64,000 nucleotides of DNA from Prevotella sp. Its GTDB lineage: Bacteria; Bacteroidota; Bacteroidia; Bacteroidales; Bacteroidaceae. A program made the translations under genes and the position numbers. A model generated the notes under the pieces. It saw only the letters and a program-made list of their open reading frames with translations, ran no database searches and was not told where the DNA came from. Positions 7,463 to 15,693 of this stretch are shown here, one piece after another (within the stretch, counting starts at the first letter, position 1; each line of letters begins with the position of its first letter). The stretch is from positions 1-64,000 of the forward strand of contig JAEEXI010000014.1 of the NCBI GenBank assembly GCA_016291495.1. Reading direction: 5' to 3'.

Positions 7463-8119
7463 TTAAGAATCCAAGTTATCAATATCCTTCATGCATTCCT
7501 CAAAGATGGCTTCTTGCTGGCTTCTCGACATATCAGACAGCGGCATGAAGGTGGTGAAGAAACTGATGCCTACAGATGCTTTCCCATCAAAATATTCCTT
7601 TCCTGACAATTTGAAACAGAATCCGTCTGGAACAAGGAACCCTTCTCCTGCAAACTCACCATATTTCTCGATATGCTTGTTGATACGCTCATCGACAGCC
7701 ATAGGTTTCATCTCTGAGTTACGCGCCAGGAACCTTACGGCAACCTCATTGGCTGTCATTTCCGGCTGTTTCAGGAAACGTTCCTTATAACGCTGCAGGA
7801 AATGGCTGGTGAAGACATGTATCGCAGGCGAACGCCAGTCAGTCCACTTGATGATGAACCGCTTGGTGCCGTCGAACAGGACGCAGAGGTAGCCCGATAA
7901 AATGGGGCCGAATGGGTTTTCCCGATAGAAATAGATGATGTACTGGTTGTTGGATGACGGAATCTTGTAGTCATACATCACATAGTTCTGAAAACTCATC
8001 CGCCTGTTCATCTCCTTAATAGCCTTGGAGCGCAGCACATCACGTTTCCAGTCCAGTTTCGGCATCTCTCCCATGAGCGTGTCATAGACCTCATGGAGAT
8101 TCATGTTTGCTACAATCAT
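7463..8119 (-). CDS. Hypothetical cytoplasmic protein
   Basis: A 218-residue protein with no signal peptide and no family I recognise. It is rich in aromatic and basic residues (IIYFYRENPFGP, HVFTSHFLQRYKERFLKQPEMT) and looks like a compact globular domain. The frame stays open upstream to 8275, but the start is placed at 8119 because a TACCTTTG element lies immediately upstream at 8125-8132. The longer reading would also run through the bcp remnant and the murQ start. It is monocistronic, convergent with the MG2 protein and divergent from murQ. Confidence 0.7.
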   Translation of the reverse strand: MIVANMNLHEVYDTLMGEMPKLDWKRDVLRSKAIKEMNRRMSFQNYVMYDYKIPSSNNQYIIYFYRENPFGPILSGYLCVLFDGTKRFIIKWTDWRSPAIHVFTSHFLQRYKERFLKQPEMTANEVAVRFLARNSEMKPMAVDERINKHIEKYGEFAGEGFLVPDGFCFKLSGKEYFDGKASVGISFFTTFMPLSDMSRSQQEAIFEECMKDIDNLDS

Positions 8120-8124
8120 GGGTG

Positions 8125-8132
8125 CAAAGGTA
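8125..8132 (-). promoter_or_regulatory. -7 element TACCTTTG, leaderless spacing
   Basis: Five bases separate the element from the ATG at 8119 on the minus strand, so the gene would be leaderless. Confidence 0.7.
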
Positions 8133-8186
8133 TGGAGTTTTTGATAAATATCAGTCGTTGAAGTGGAAAAATTGCTGGGAAAGTTG

Positions 8187-8194
8187 TATCTTTG
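8187..8194 (+). promoter_or_regulatory. -7 element TATCTTTG for murQ
   Basis: It lies 64 bases before the murQ ATG and back to back with the divergent promoter at 8125-8132. The murQ leader is almost entirely the bcp remnant. Confidence 0.65.
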
Positions 8195-8198
8195 CGCC

Positions 8199-8258
8199 AT
8201 ATTTGCAAGCAAACTGGTGAAGACCAAGGAGTACGCAGAGCAGATACAGAACAAATAG
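8199..8258 (+). pseudogene. Remnant of the 3' end of a bcp gene
   Basis: These 60 bases read as 19 codons plus TAG and align without gaps to the last 60 bases of bcp at 2849-2908. By my count 48 of 60 bases and 14 of 19 residues match (IFASKLVKTKEYAEQIQNK here). The murQ ATG follows the TAG directly. No other part of a peroxiredoxin gene is present, so this is a gene relic or recombination scar that now serves as the murQ leader. Confidence 0.75.
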
Positions 8259-9626
8259 ATGAGAAAGAGAATCACAGAACAACCCTCGCACTATAATCAC
8301 CTGGAGAAAATGTCAGTAGGTGAGTTGTTGCAGCATATCAATGAGGAAGATATGCGGGTGGCAGATGTCGTGCGCAGGGCTGTTCCGCAGATCAAGTCAT
8401 TGGTGGAAGCCATTGAGCCGAGGATGAAGCGCGGCGGACGGCTCTTCTATGTGGGGGCAGGTACCAGCGGACGTTTGGGGGTGCTCGATGCCAGCGAACT
8501 TCCTCCTACGTTTGGTGTTCCAAATAATAGGGTCATTGGGGTTATCGCTGGTGGCGACGAGGCTTTGCGTCATGCTATCGAAAAGGCAGAGGATAACTCT
8601 GGACAAGGTTGGCGTGACCTTGAAATTTATCAGCCTACTGTTGATGACACCGTATTAGGTATTGCTGCCTCAGGCACGACGCCTTATGTCATAGGTGCTG
8701 TCAGCGAGGCCAGGAAGCGTGGGTTGCTGACGGGCTGTATCACCAGTAATCCCAACACGCCGTTGGCTGAGGCAGTCGATTATCCCATTGAGACCATCGT
8801 GGGACCAGAGTTCGTGACAGGTTCCAGTCGTATGAAAAGTGGTACGGCGCAGAAGATGGTGCTTAACATGATCAGTACTTCGCTGATGATTCGTATGGGC
8901 TGCGTCCAGGGCAACCGAATGGTGAAGATGCAACTGACCAATGCCAAACTGGTGGATCGCGGTACGCGGATGATTCAAGACTCGCTTGGTATCCCCTATG
9001 ACGAGGCAGAACGCTGTCTGTTAGAGGCTGGTAGTGTAGATCGGGTGCTGAAAGCAGCCCAGATAGAGTCTCATCCTTTCGAGCCTTTCCTGCCTGAAGG
9101 AGCACAATTGTTGATGCTGGGTACGTTTCCTCCTGCGGAGAAGCGATGGTCTATGCCATTCTATTATCCTAACTTCACTAATGATATGTGGCGTATCATA
9201 GGACTTTGTTTCTTTGGCGACAAACAGCACTTTGTGGCTGAAGATGGGAAGCATTACCGATTGGACGAACTCAAAGCTTTCCTCGCGTCTCATGGTATTG
9301 CCCTCTACGATACTTGCACACGCATTATCCGTACGAAGAATACGGCCAGTGACAAGGACCTGCAAGTGGTGGAGCAGACAGACATCAAGGCAATGCTGCA
9401 ACGTTTGCCGCAATGTAGAACCATCGTTACGGCAGGACAATTGGCGACGACTCTCTGTGCCCAGCAATTAGGAGTGGAGGAGCCCCAAGTGGGGACGTTT
9501 GTATCTGTGGAAATAGAGGGTCGCACCTTACGGCTATATCGCATGCCGAGTTCCTCACGCGCCTATCCGATGGCAATTGAGAAGAAAGCAGCATTTTATC
9601 AGCAAGTATTCGAAATCTTAATATGA
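8259..9626 (+). CDS. murQ: MurNAc-6-phosphate etherase fused to a uracil-DNA-glycosylase-like domain
   Basis: The 455-residue protein has two unrelated parts. Residues 1 to about 267 are MurQ, which cleaves the lactyl ether of MurNAc-6-phosphate to give GlcNAc-6-phosphate and lactate in peptidoglycan recycling. The SIS motif GAGTSGRLGVLDASE includes catalytic Glu80, and TGSSRMKSGTAQK is intact. Residues about 268-455 match stand-alone Bacteroidales uracil-DNA-glycosylase-family proteins from their first residues (HPFEPFLP, then GTFPPAEKRWSMPFYYPN and the late motif MPSSSRAYP). MurQ lacks only its extreme C-terminus. No stop or frameshift separates the parts. Fusion by loss of a murQ stop codon between adjacent genes is the simplest origin. 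The alanine symporter gene starts 7 bases downstream. Confidence 0.9.
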   Translation: MRKRITEQPSHYNHLEKMSVGELLQHINEEDMRVADVVRRAVPQIKSLVEAIEPRMKRGGRLFYVGAGTSGRLGVLDASELPPTFGVPNNRVIGVIAGGDEALRHAIEKAEDNSGQGWRDLEIYQPTVDDTVLGIAASGTTPYVIGAVSEARKRGLLTGCITSNPNTPLAEAVDYPIETIVGPEFVTGSSRMKSGTAQKMVLNMISTSLMIRMGCVQGNRMVKMQLTNAKLVDRGTRMIQDSLGIPYDEAERCLLEAGSVDRVLKAAQIESHPFEPFLPEGAQLLMLGTFPPAEKRWSMPFYYPNFTNDMWRIIGLCFFGDKQHFVAEDGKHYRLDELKAFLASHGIALYDTCTRIIRTKNTASDKDLQVVEQTDIKAMLQRLPQCRTIVTAGQLATTLCAQQLGVEEPQVGTFVSVEIEGRTLRLYRMPSSSRAYPMAIEKKAAFYQQVFEILI

Positions 9627-9633
9627 TCCTGTC

Positions 9634-11055
9634 ATGAACGAACTGATTACCCAAATAAACGATGCCATATGGAGCTATGTGCTGATAGCCGCCTTAGTGG
9701 GTTGCGGATTATGGTTTACGATGAAGACCCGTTTTGTGCAGTTCCGTATGGTGGGTGAGATGTTTCGGTTATTGAGCGACTCGGCAGTAGATACGGTAGA
9801 GTCACAGGTCAAAGAACCTAGAGTCAGGCAGCGACACATCTCGTCTTTTCAGGCTTTTGCCGTCAGCGTGGCTACTCGTGTAGGCACAGGCAATCTGGCT
9901 GGGGTAGCTTCTGCTATTGCCATCGGTGGTCCTGGAGCTGTGTTTTGGATGTGGATTATCGCTCTTATAGGTTCTGCCACAGCTTTCGTCGAGTCTACAT
10001 TGGCACAGCTGTTCAAGCAGAAGCACAAGGATTCATATATCGGTGGTCCAGCCTACTACATTCAGCGTGGACTCCACCAACGTTGGATGGCTATCACGTT
10101 TGCTGTGCTCATCACTTGTCAGTTCGGTTTATCCAATAATTCTATCCAATCCAATACGATTTGTGGTGCCATGCAGGAGGCGTTTGGATGGTCGCCCGTA
10201 TGGGTGGGTATTGTATTGGCAGCCCTGGGATTGTTTATTGTCTTTGGTGGCATTCAGCGTATTGCTCACGTCTGTGCCATTCTGGTTCCTTTAATGGCAA
10301 TCGGTTATATGTTGCTGGCCATCATAGTCATCGTGATGAATATAGGCTTGATACCGCATGTATTCAAAGTCATTGTGCTCGATGCTTTTGGAATCGAACA
10401 AATAGCAGGTGGCGGCATTGGAACTACTATCATGATAGGCGTGAGGCGGGGACTCTTCTCCAACGAGGCAGGTGAAGGCAGCGCGCCAAATGTGGCAGCC
10501 ACAGCAGCCGTATCTCATCCTGTCAAACAGGGTCTGATTCAGGCACTGGGTGTGTTTACTGATACTTTGTTGGTCTGTTCGTGTACGGCCTTTATCATTT
10601 TGATCAGCGGTCTTTATAACGTACCAGAGCTTAATGGTATTGCTTTGACGCAGTCTGCTCTACAGTCGGAAGTGGGATCGGCAGGACCTGTATTTGTGGC
10701 TATTGCCATTTTTCTCTTCGCCTTCTCCAGTATCATTGGTAACTATTATTATGGTGAAGCCAATATCCGTTTTATCACCCCTAACACAACGGTAATGACA
10801 ATGTATCGCATCTGTTCAGCAGGTGTAATGGTGATGTTTGGTGCATTGGCCAGTTTTGAACTTGTCTGGAACATCGTGGACTTCTTCATGGCTTTCCTCA
10901 CAGCCTGCAACCTCATTGCCATTGTATTGCTGGGACGCTATGCCTTTCGTCTGCTCGACGACTATCGCAGCCAGAAGCGCCAAGGAGTCAAGACGCCTAC
11001 GTTCCACCGCAGTCAACTGCCAGAGTTGGAAAAGGAATTAGAGTGTTGGGAGTAA
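9634..11055 (+). CDS. AGCS-family sodium:alanine symporter
   Basis: Inner-membrane secondary transporter of 473 residues with about ten or eleven helices. It belongs to the alanine/glycine:cation symporter family, as shown by the motif VATRVGTGNLAGVASAIAIGGPGA and by GLFSNEAGEGSAPNVAATA. It imports alanine, glycine or a related amino acid with Na+. It begins 7 bases after murQ and is followed 25 bases later by a DMT transporter, so all three are probably one operon. Uptake of alanine released from peptidoglycan would fit a recycling theme; that link is inference. Confidence 0.92.
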   Translation: MNELITQINDAIWSYVLIAALVGCGLWFTMKTRFVQFRMVGEMFRLLSDSAVDTVESQVKEPRVRQRHISSFQAFAVSVATRVGTGNLAGVASAIAIGGPGAVFWMWIIALIGSATAFVESTLAQLFKQKHKDSYIGGPAYYIQRGLHQRWMAITFAVLITCQFGLSNNSIQSNTICGAMQEAFGWSPVWVGIVLAALGLFIVFGGIQRIAHVCAILVPLMAIGYMLLAIIVIVMNIGLIPHVFKVIVLDAFGIEQIAGGGIGTTIMIGVRRGLFSNEAGEGSAPNVAATAAVSHPVKQGLIQALGVFTDTLLVCSCTAFIILISGLYNVPELNGIALTQSALQSEVGSAGPVFVAIAIFLFAFSSIIGNYYYGEANIRFITPNTTVMTMYRICSAGVMVMFGALASFELVWNIVDFFMAFLTACNLIAIVLLGRYAFRLLDDYRSQKRQGVKTPTFHRSQLPELEKELECWE

Positions 11056-11080
11056 AATCAAGGAATACATTAACTAAACG

Positions 11081-12001
11081 ATGACTTATATAGGTGAACT
11101 TATTTCAATAGGCGTAGCGTTCTCCTGGACTGCCACAGCGCTATTGAGCGAGTTTGGCTCAAAACGGTTGGGCAATCTGACACTGAATGTGTTGCGAATG
11201 GCACTGACTCTGCTATTTTCGCTGGTGCTGTTTGGCGCGGTTACGGGTAGTATCCTGCCTCCAGGAGCCTCTGTAGAAGCTGCAGGGTGGATGTTGCTGT
11301 CAGGACTTGTGGGCTATGTCATTGGCGATTTCTGTCTCTTCCAGTGCTATATCATCATAGGTTCACGCTATGGGCAACTCTTCATGACGCTCGCCCCGTT
11401 GTCTGCTGCGTTAATGGCTTGGGTGACGCTGGGTCAGCAAATGACGATGATGAGTATTGTGGCGATGTTGGTGACGCTCTTTGGTATTGGCATCTCCGTA
11501 TTGGGAAGAGGTGAGCGTCATAGGGTGTCGCTGAAACTGCCTCTCAATGGCGTGCTCTTTGCCATTGGTGCTGCTGTGTGTCAGGGTGTAGGACTGGTAT
11601 TGAGCAAGATCGGTATGGACCATTACGAGGAAACAGTGACTATGCCTGACTGGCTGATACCTTTTAGTGCCAACTTCTATCGTTGCATTGCAGGCATCAT
11701 AGGCTTTACCTTATTGCTCTATTATCGTGATGGAATGACCCCTTTACATGAGGCCATTCACGACAGAAAAGGCTTGACGGTAGCAACGGCTACCACTATT
11801 TTCGGCCCTTTTGTGGGTGTTGGCTTCTCGTTGATGGCAGTACAATACACAGCAGCGGGCATTGCATCCACACTGATGGCAATGACCCCCATCATCATCT
11901 TGCTGCCTTCCTATTGGCTCTTTCACGAACGAATTACGTGGCGTGCCGTTCTTGGAGCCACTATTTCTGTAGTCGGTGTCAGCCTCTTTTTTCTTGGGTA
12001 A
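11081..12001 (+). CDS. EamA/DMT-family transporter
   Basis: A 306-residue polytopic membrane protein with two five-helix EamA repeats (about residues 5-140 and 150-300). The loop between helices near residues 185-200 is longer than usual (MDHYEETVTMPDWL). The C-terminal repeat ends in the typical PIIILLPSYWLFHERITWRAVLGATI. The substrate is unknown. It is the last gene of the murQ operon and converges with the DUF3237 gene, with no clear hairpin between them. Confidence 0.85.
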   Translation: MTYIGELISIGVAFSWTATALLSEFGSKRLGNLTLNVLRMALTLLFSLVLFGAVTGSILPPGASVEAAGWMLLSGLVGYVIGDFCLFQCYIIIGSRYGQLFMTLAPLSAALMAWVTLGQQMTMMSIVAMLVTLFGIGISVLGRGERHRVSLKLPLNGVLFAIGAAVCQGVGLVLSKIGMDHYEETVTMPDWLIPFSANFYRCIAGIIGFTLLLYYRDGMTPLHEAIHDRKGLTVATATTIFGPFVGVGFSLMAVQYTAAGIASTLMAMTPIIILLPSYWLFHERITWRAVLGATISVVGVSLFFLG

Positions 12002-12016
12002 CTACTGACAAAGAGT

Positions 12017-12532
12017 TTATTTTACGCGCCAAACGTTAAGAACAATGCCCTTGAACTCCTGAGTCCATTCTGGTGCACAGATGAAGAGCGAATTGTTCAG
12101 CCAACCATATTTACTGTCAGCAGGAGCCTCAAACTGAGGAGCCGCCTTAAAGTAGAAGGTGGGCTTTCCGTCAGCATCCTTACCATTAGCGATGATACCA
12201 CGGTTGCGGACGTGGATATAGATTCCGTCGTCAGTTTTGATACAGTAGATGGCTTCGAGTTCTGTACGTCCATCAGGAGCATTCAGTTGGTAGTCTGCAC
12301 CACCATTAATAATGGTACCCTTGATGCCAGGACCCTCAAATGTTCCTCCTGTGATGGGAATTACCGTACGATGTCCGTGCTGGGTGTTGTCAATTCCGTA
12401 TGCCTCACCAAGGGTGACTTTCAGTTGTAGGGCAAATTCAAGTTGTGGGGTGTCCTTTGGCGGATAAGTTTGTGCGTTAGAACTCAGTGCGAAGACTGTG
12501 AAAAGAGCAGAGAGAAATAGTTGTTTCATCAT
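12017..12532 (-). CDS. Secreted DUF3237 protein
   Basis: A 171-residue protein with a cleavable signal peptide (MMKQLFLSALFTVFALSSNAQ), followed by a single DUF3237 beta-barrel domain. Landmarks are TGGTFEGPGIKGTIINGGADYQ, ELEAIYCIKTDDGIYIHVRNRG and the C-terminal LNVWRVK. The family's activity is not established to my knowledge. The protein is probably periplasmic. It is monocistronic with its own TATCTTTG promoter. Confidence 0.85.
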   Translation of the reverse strand: MMKQLFLSALFTVFALSSNAQTYPPKDTPQLEFALQLKVTLGEAYGIDNTQHGHRTVIPITGGTFEGPGIKGTIINGGADYQLNAPDGRTELEAIYCIKTDDGIYIHVRNRGIIANGKDADGKPTFYFKAAPQFEAPADSKYGWLNNSLFICAPEWTQEFKGIVLNVWRVK

Positions 12533-12577
12533 TATTCAAAGATTTTTAGTTTGTTATTATTATTTTTCATTCGAGTG

Positions 12578-12585
12578 CAAAGATA
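12578..12585 (-). promoter_or_regulatory. -7 element TATCTTTG for the DUF3237 gene
   Basis: It lies on the minus strand 45 bases before the ATG at 12532, 53 bp from the divergent promoter at 12639. Confidence 0.6.
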
Positions 12586-12638
12586 CCATTTTTATTTAAG
12601 AATACGATTCTTTTCTTTGTTGAATGAGGAATTTTTGT

Positions 12639-12646
12639 TACCTTTG
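12639..12646 (+). promoter_or_regulatory. -7 element TACCTTTG for the lipoprotein gene
   Basis: It lies 53 bases before the ATG at 12700. An upstream in-frame start near 12658 is less likely because the signal peptide begins at 12700. Confidence 0.6.
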
Positions 12647-12699
12647 CCCCCGTTAGTGTGGTTAAATGCAACTTTAAACCTATTAAAATACAAAACATT

Positions 12700-13506
12700 A
12701 TGAAAAAATTATGGATTGTAATCGTCGCTATGGCGTTTATTGCAGGTGCTTGTCAGAAAAAGCAGACTGCCACCGTTGAGACAGAGAATGCCGCAGATAC
12801 TACGGCGTGGTATGAGAATGATTCACTATTACAGGCAGACCTTGCCGCAGCCATCGAGGATGCTAAACAACTTGACTCTTCTAAGATTTCGAACGACCTG
12901 ATGCCTATCAAGAAAGGAACTCCCGGTGAGGAGTGGGTAACGATAGACGGCAAGGATATGGTGCTGGTGATGACACTGGTCGACTCTAGTCGATTGGCAC
13001 GTTTCTTCGGACAGGAGGGTGTCTATCGCATCGACCGTGAGTTAGGCTCATGGGTAAGTCTTCCTGGCGATTGGTTGCGCAAAAAAGATGCCTTTGTGGG
13101 TTTGGATAGTGTGGCTGCACACATGCGTATGATTCAGATGTACGGTCTCAGCCCCGACTGCGACTATAACATCATGGTGCAGTTCTATGCTGATCCTGCC
13201 TATATTTTCCGTCCTGCTCATACTCCTGATATTACCACAACTTCTGCTGGCCTGGAATTCCCAGCATATGCAGACGAAAAATATAAAGTAGGTGAGACTA
13301 ATTTCCGTGAGTGGTATCGCTTAAGTGTTGCCTCTGCCTTTGAGGATGACAGCCCCCTGCCTTGGACTCAGTTAGGCTATACCTACGACTGGCATCATGG
13401 CGCCAATCGTGTGGGTGTATCAGAGTACATTGTCACTCATCAGTCACTTGTTAAGGTGAAGTCTCATGAGAGTGAGTGGCAGTTTATTCAGAGTCTGAAT
13501 AAGTAG
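12700..13506 (+). CDS. Hypothetical lipoprotein
   Basis: A 268-residue predicted lipoprotein. The signal sequence MKKLWIVIVAMAFIAGAC ends at a lipobox, with lipidation expected at the Cys followed by QKKQ. The mature protein is acidic at first, then globular (EEWVTIDGKDMVLVMTLVDS; LGYTYDWHHGANRVGVSEYIV). I do not recognise the family. It stands alone, converging with the VanX-like gene 18 bases downstream. Confidence 0.7.
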   Translation: MKKLWIVIVAMAFIAGACQKKQTATVETENAADTTAWYENDSLLQADLAAAIEDAKQLDSSKISNDLMPIKKGTPGEEWVTIDGKDMVLVMTLVDSSRLARFFGQEGVYRIDRELGSWVSLPGDWLRKKDAFVGLDSVAAHMRMIQMYGLSPDCDYNIMVQFYADPAYIFRPAHTPDITTTSAGLEFPAYADEKYKVGETNFREWYRLSVASAFEDDSPLPWTQLGYTYDWHHGANRVGVSEYIVTHQSLVKVKSHESEWQFIQSLNK

Positions 13507-13524
13507 TAAAACAAGTAGCTGAGG

Positions 13525-14283
13525 CTATCGCTTGATCTGTTTTACAGGGAAAGTAAAGTAAGTATCTGGGAAAGGCTCGTTAGCCAACGTGAAGTGCCAC
13601 CATTCTGTACGGAAGGGCTTGAACCCGTGGCGCATCATCGCCTTGCGGAGTATCATACGGTTGGCAAATTGTGTCTCTGTGATACTGTCGTTCGGGGTAT
13701 ATTCGAATGTTTCCGGATTACCTCCAAAGTCAGGGTGGCTCTCATGACCAAACCAGTCGAAGGTGCCACCCATATCCAACTCTTTCTCTGTAGCCATATC
13801 GAAGAGGGTCAGGTCGACCGTTGAGCCGCGTGAATGGCCACTCCGCTCACAGATGTATTCCTGAGGGAAGAGCACACTCTTGTCAAGGTCGGGATAGAAG
13901 TAACGCTTCATCAAGGTATCGTTGACATCCTTGCTCCACCTTACGAAGTGGTCGACACCCTTTTGGGGACGGTAGGCATCATAAATCTTCAGGCGATAGC
14001 CTTGGCTTTTTATATCGTCGCTGACTGCACGGAGACTGTCGGCTGCTTGTTTGGTAAGTAACGCCGTAGGCTCCTCATAGCCGTCGATACGAGCCCCTAC
14101 AAAGTTATATGTGCCGAAATAACGGATTTCCAGAATCGCATCAGGCACGGCATCTGTCAATGTCACAAACAGGCTATTGTCTGCAGGGTCGATAGTCTGT
14201 TCTTTTTTCTCTTTACAGGAGGAAATGATGCCGCATAAAAGGATTGTGGCAAGCATCCAAAGGATGTTTTTTCTCATAGTCAT
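13525..14283 (-). CDS. ddpX: D-alanyl-D-alanine dipeptidase, VanX/DdpX type, lipoprotein
   Basis: M15-family zinc dipeptidase of 252 residues that hydrolyses D-Ala-D-Ala. The N-terminus is a lipoprotein signal (MRKNILWMLATILLCGIISSC), so it is probably a membrane-anchored periplasmic enzyme. The family motif is intact: SGHSRGSTVDL supplies the zinc-binding His and Asp, and EWWHF supplies the general base and third zinc ligand. DAYRPQKG matches the conserved Arg segment. It is translated 6 bases after the guanine deaminase gene from a shared promoter. Its role is probably use of D-Ala-D-Ala from peptidoglycan turnover; no other van genes are nearby, so vancomycin resistance is not implied. Confidence 0.9.
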   Translation of the reverse strand: MTMRKNILWMLATILLCGIISSCKEKKEQTIDPADNSLFVTLTDAVPDAILEIRYFGTYNFVGARIDGYEEPTALLTKQAADSLRAVSDDIKSQGYRLKIYDAYRPQKGVDHFVRWSKDVNDTLMKRYFYPDLDKSVLFPQEYICERSGHSRGSTVDLTLFDMATEKELDMGGTFDWFGHESHPDFGGNPETFEYTPNDSITETQFANRMILRKAMMRHGFKPFRTEWWHFTLANEPFPDTYFTFPVKQIKR

Positions 14284-14289
14284 ATCGTT

Positions 14290-14772
14290 TTAGTAAATGG
14301 TCTTGTCTTCTTTTTCTTTCCACATACGGAAAACAGGCAACGCCTCTTCACGTAGCATGGGGATAATTGGGGTGGAACGTTCTTCCATTGGTTTCTCCAA
14401 TTCACGATAAATGAAGTCATCGTCGAAGTCAATGTCTGCGGCATCCTGACGTGTATTGGCAAAATAGATGCCATCAAGATGTGCCCAGTAGATAGCACCC
14501 AGACACATCGGACAGGGCTCGCAGGAAGTGTATATCTTACAGCCACTCAAATCAAAGGTGCCTAGTTTCCTGCATGCCTCACGGATACAATTCACTTCTG
14601 CATGTGCTGTAGGGTCGTTAAGCAAAGTCACGGAGTTGGATGTGCCTGCAATGATTTCCCCATCCTTTGCTATAACAGCACCGAAAGGACCTCCACCGTT
14701 CTTTACACTCTCTGCGGAAAGACGTATAGCTTCACGCATGAGTTGTTTGTCTAATTCTGATATTTTTACCAT
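14290..14772 (-). CDS. guaD: Guanine deaminase / CMP-dCMP-type nucleoside deaminase
   Basis: Cytoplasmic zinc deaminase of 160 residues. HAEVNCI carries the zinc His and the catalytic Glu, and SCEPCPMC carries the two zinc cysteines. The C-terminal segment DFDDDFIYRELEKPMEERSTPI resembles the swapped C-terminus of bacterial guanine deaminases, so guanine to xanthine is the likely reaction. The start is at MVKISELDK (14772), downstream of the TATCTTTG element at 14793-14800; the upstream ATG at 14805 lies before the promoter. It is co-transcribed with ddpX. Xanthine salvage genes occur at 43.7-45.6 kb. Confidence 0.85.
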   Translation of the reverse strand: MVKISELDKQLMREAIRLSAESVKNGGGPFGAVIAKDGEIIAGTSNSVTLLNDPTAHAEVNCIREACRKLGTFDLSGCKIYTSCEPCPMCLGAIYWAHLDGIYFANTRQDAADIDFDDDFIYRELEKPMEERSTPIIPMLREEALPVFRMWKEKEDKTIY

Positions 14773-14792
14773 AAACTTTGTGTATTTCTTTG

Positions 14793-14800
14793 CAAAGATA
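14793..14800 (-). promoter_or_regulatory. -7 element TATCTTTG for guaD-ddpX
   Basis: It lies on the minus strand, 20 bases before the start codon at 14772. Confidence 0.65.
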
Positions 14801-14853
14801 ATCAATTTCTGTTATTTTCTGTTGCAAATCAGCGTTTTATCTCTAAAAATGTT

Positions 14854-14861
14854 TACCTTTG
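14854..14861 (+). promoter_or_regulatory. -7 element TACCTTTG for dapB
   Basis: It lies 33 bases before the dapB ATG and is divergent from the guaD promoter. Confidence 0.65.
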
Positions 14862-14894
14862 CACATGTATTAATACATTGTTATATTTAAGAAG

Positions 14895-15611
14895 ATGAAA
14901 ATAGCTTTAATCGGCTACGGTAAGATGGGTAAGATGATAGAGCAGATTGCCATCGACCGTGGTCATGAAATTGTAAGTATCATTGATATCGATAATCAGG
15001 AAGATTTCGATTCTCCTGCGTTTGCATCGGCAGATGTTGCCATCGAGTTTACAGCTCCACAGGCGGCTTATGGTAACTATCTGAAGGCATGGGAGAAAGG
15101 TGTGAAGGTAGTATCAGGCAGTACTGGTTGGATGAAGGAGCATGGTGATGACGTGCGTATGGCATGCACGGAAGGTGGAAAAACATTGTTCTGGGCTTCT
15201 AACTTTTCCATTGGCGTGGCTATCTTCTCTGCTGTCAACCGTTATCTGGCAAAGATCATGAACCAGTTCCCTCAGTACGATGTGGAGATGGAAGAGACGC
15301 ATCACGTACACAAGCTCGACCATCCCAGTGGTACGGCAATTACTCTTGCAGAGGAGATCGTGGAGAACATAGACCGCAAGGAGGCGTGGAAGGAAGATAC
15401 CACAGATAAGAAATACCTGCGCGTCGACCATATCCGTCGTGGGGAAGTGCCTGGCATTCATACCATCCGTTATGATTCTGATGCCGATTTGATTACGATT
15501 ACCCACGATGCTCATAGTCGTAAGGGTTTTGCCCTCGGAGCTGTTCTGGCTGCTGAATACACTAAAGAGCATCAGGGTTTGCTGACCATCAGTGATATGT
15601 TTAAATTTTAA
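14895..15611 (+). CDS. dapB: 4-hydroxy-tetrahydrodipicolinate reductase
   Basis: Lysine/diaminopimelate biosynthesis enzyme of 238 residues. The N-terminal nucleotide-binding fold starts MKIALIGYGKMGKMIEQIA. The active-site motif EETHHVHKLDHPSGTAITLAEEI near residues 135-157 carries the conserved His and Lys. The short length is typical of the Bacteroidota enzyme. It begins a likely operon with two signal peptidase genes and WbqC, an arrangement I recognise from other Bacteroidales. Confidence 0.95.
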   Translation: MKIALIGYGKMGKMIEQIAIDRGHEIVSIIDIDNQEDFDSPAFASADVAIEFTAPQAAYGNYLKAWEKGVKVVSGSTGWMKEHGDDVRMACTEGGKTLFWASNFSIGVAIFSAVNRYLAKIMNQFPQYDVEMEETHHVHKLDHPSGTAITLAEEIVENIDRKEAWKEDTTDKKYLRVDHIRRGEVPGIHTIRYDSDADLITITHDAHSRKGFALGAVLAAEYTKEHQGLLTISDMFKF

Positions 15612-15693
15612 AACGTAGGTTAATATATGAATAGGTTGCAACTTATCGGAAAATTGTTGCGTCAAACCTATGTGAATGAAATTTTGAACGATA

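Noticed and set aside
7463..8275. Longer, 270-residue version of the hypothetical minus-strand gene
   Set aside because: The added N-terminus crosses the bcp relic and the murQ start, and a clear -7 element lies directly before the inner ATG at 8119.
13525..14283. VanX-like gene as vancomycin resistance
   Set aside because: No vanH, vanA-type ligase, vanR or vanS is nearby; the partner gene is guanine deaminase, so peptidoglycan-peptide use is more likely.
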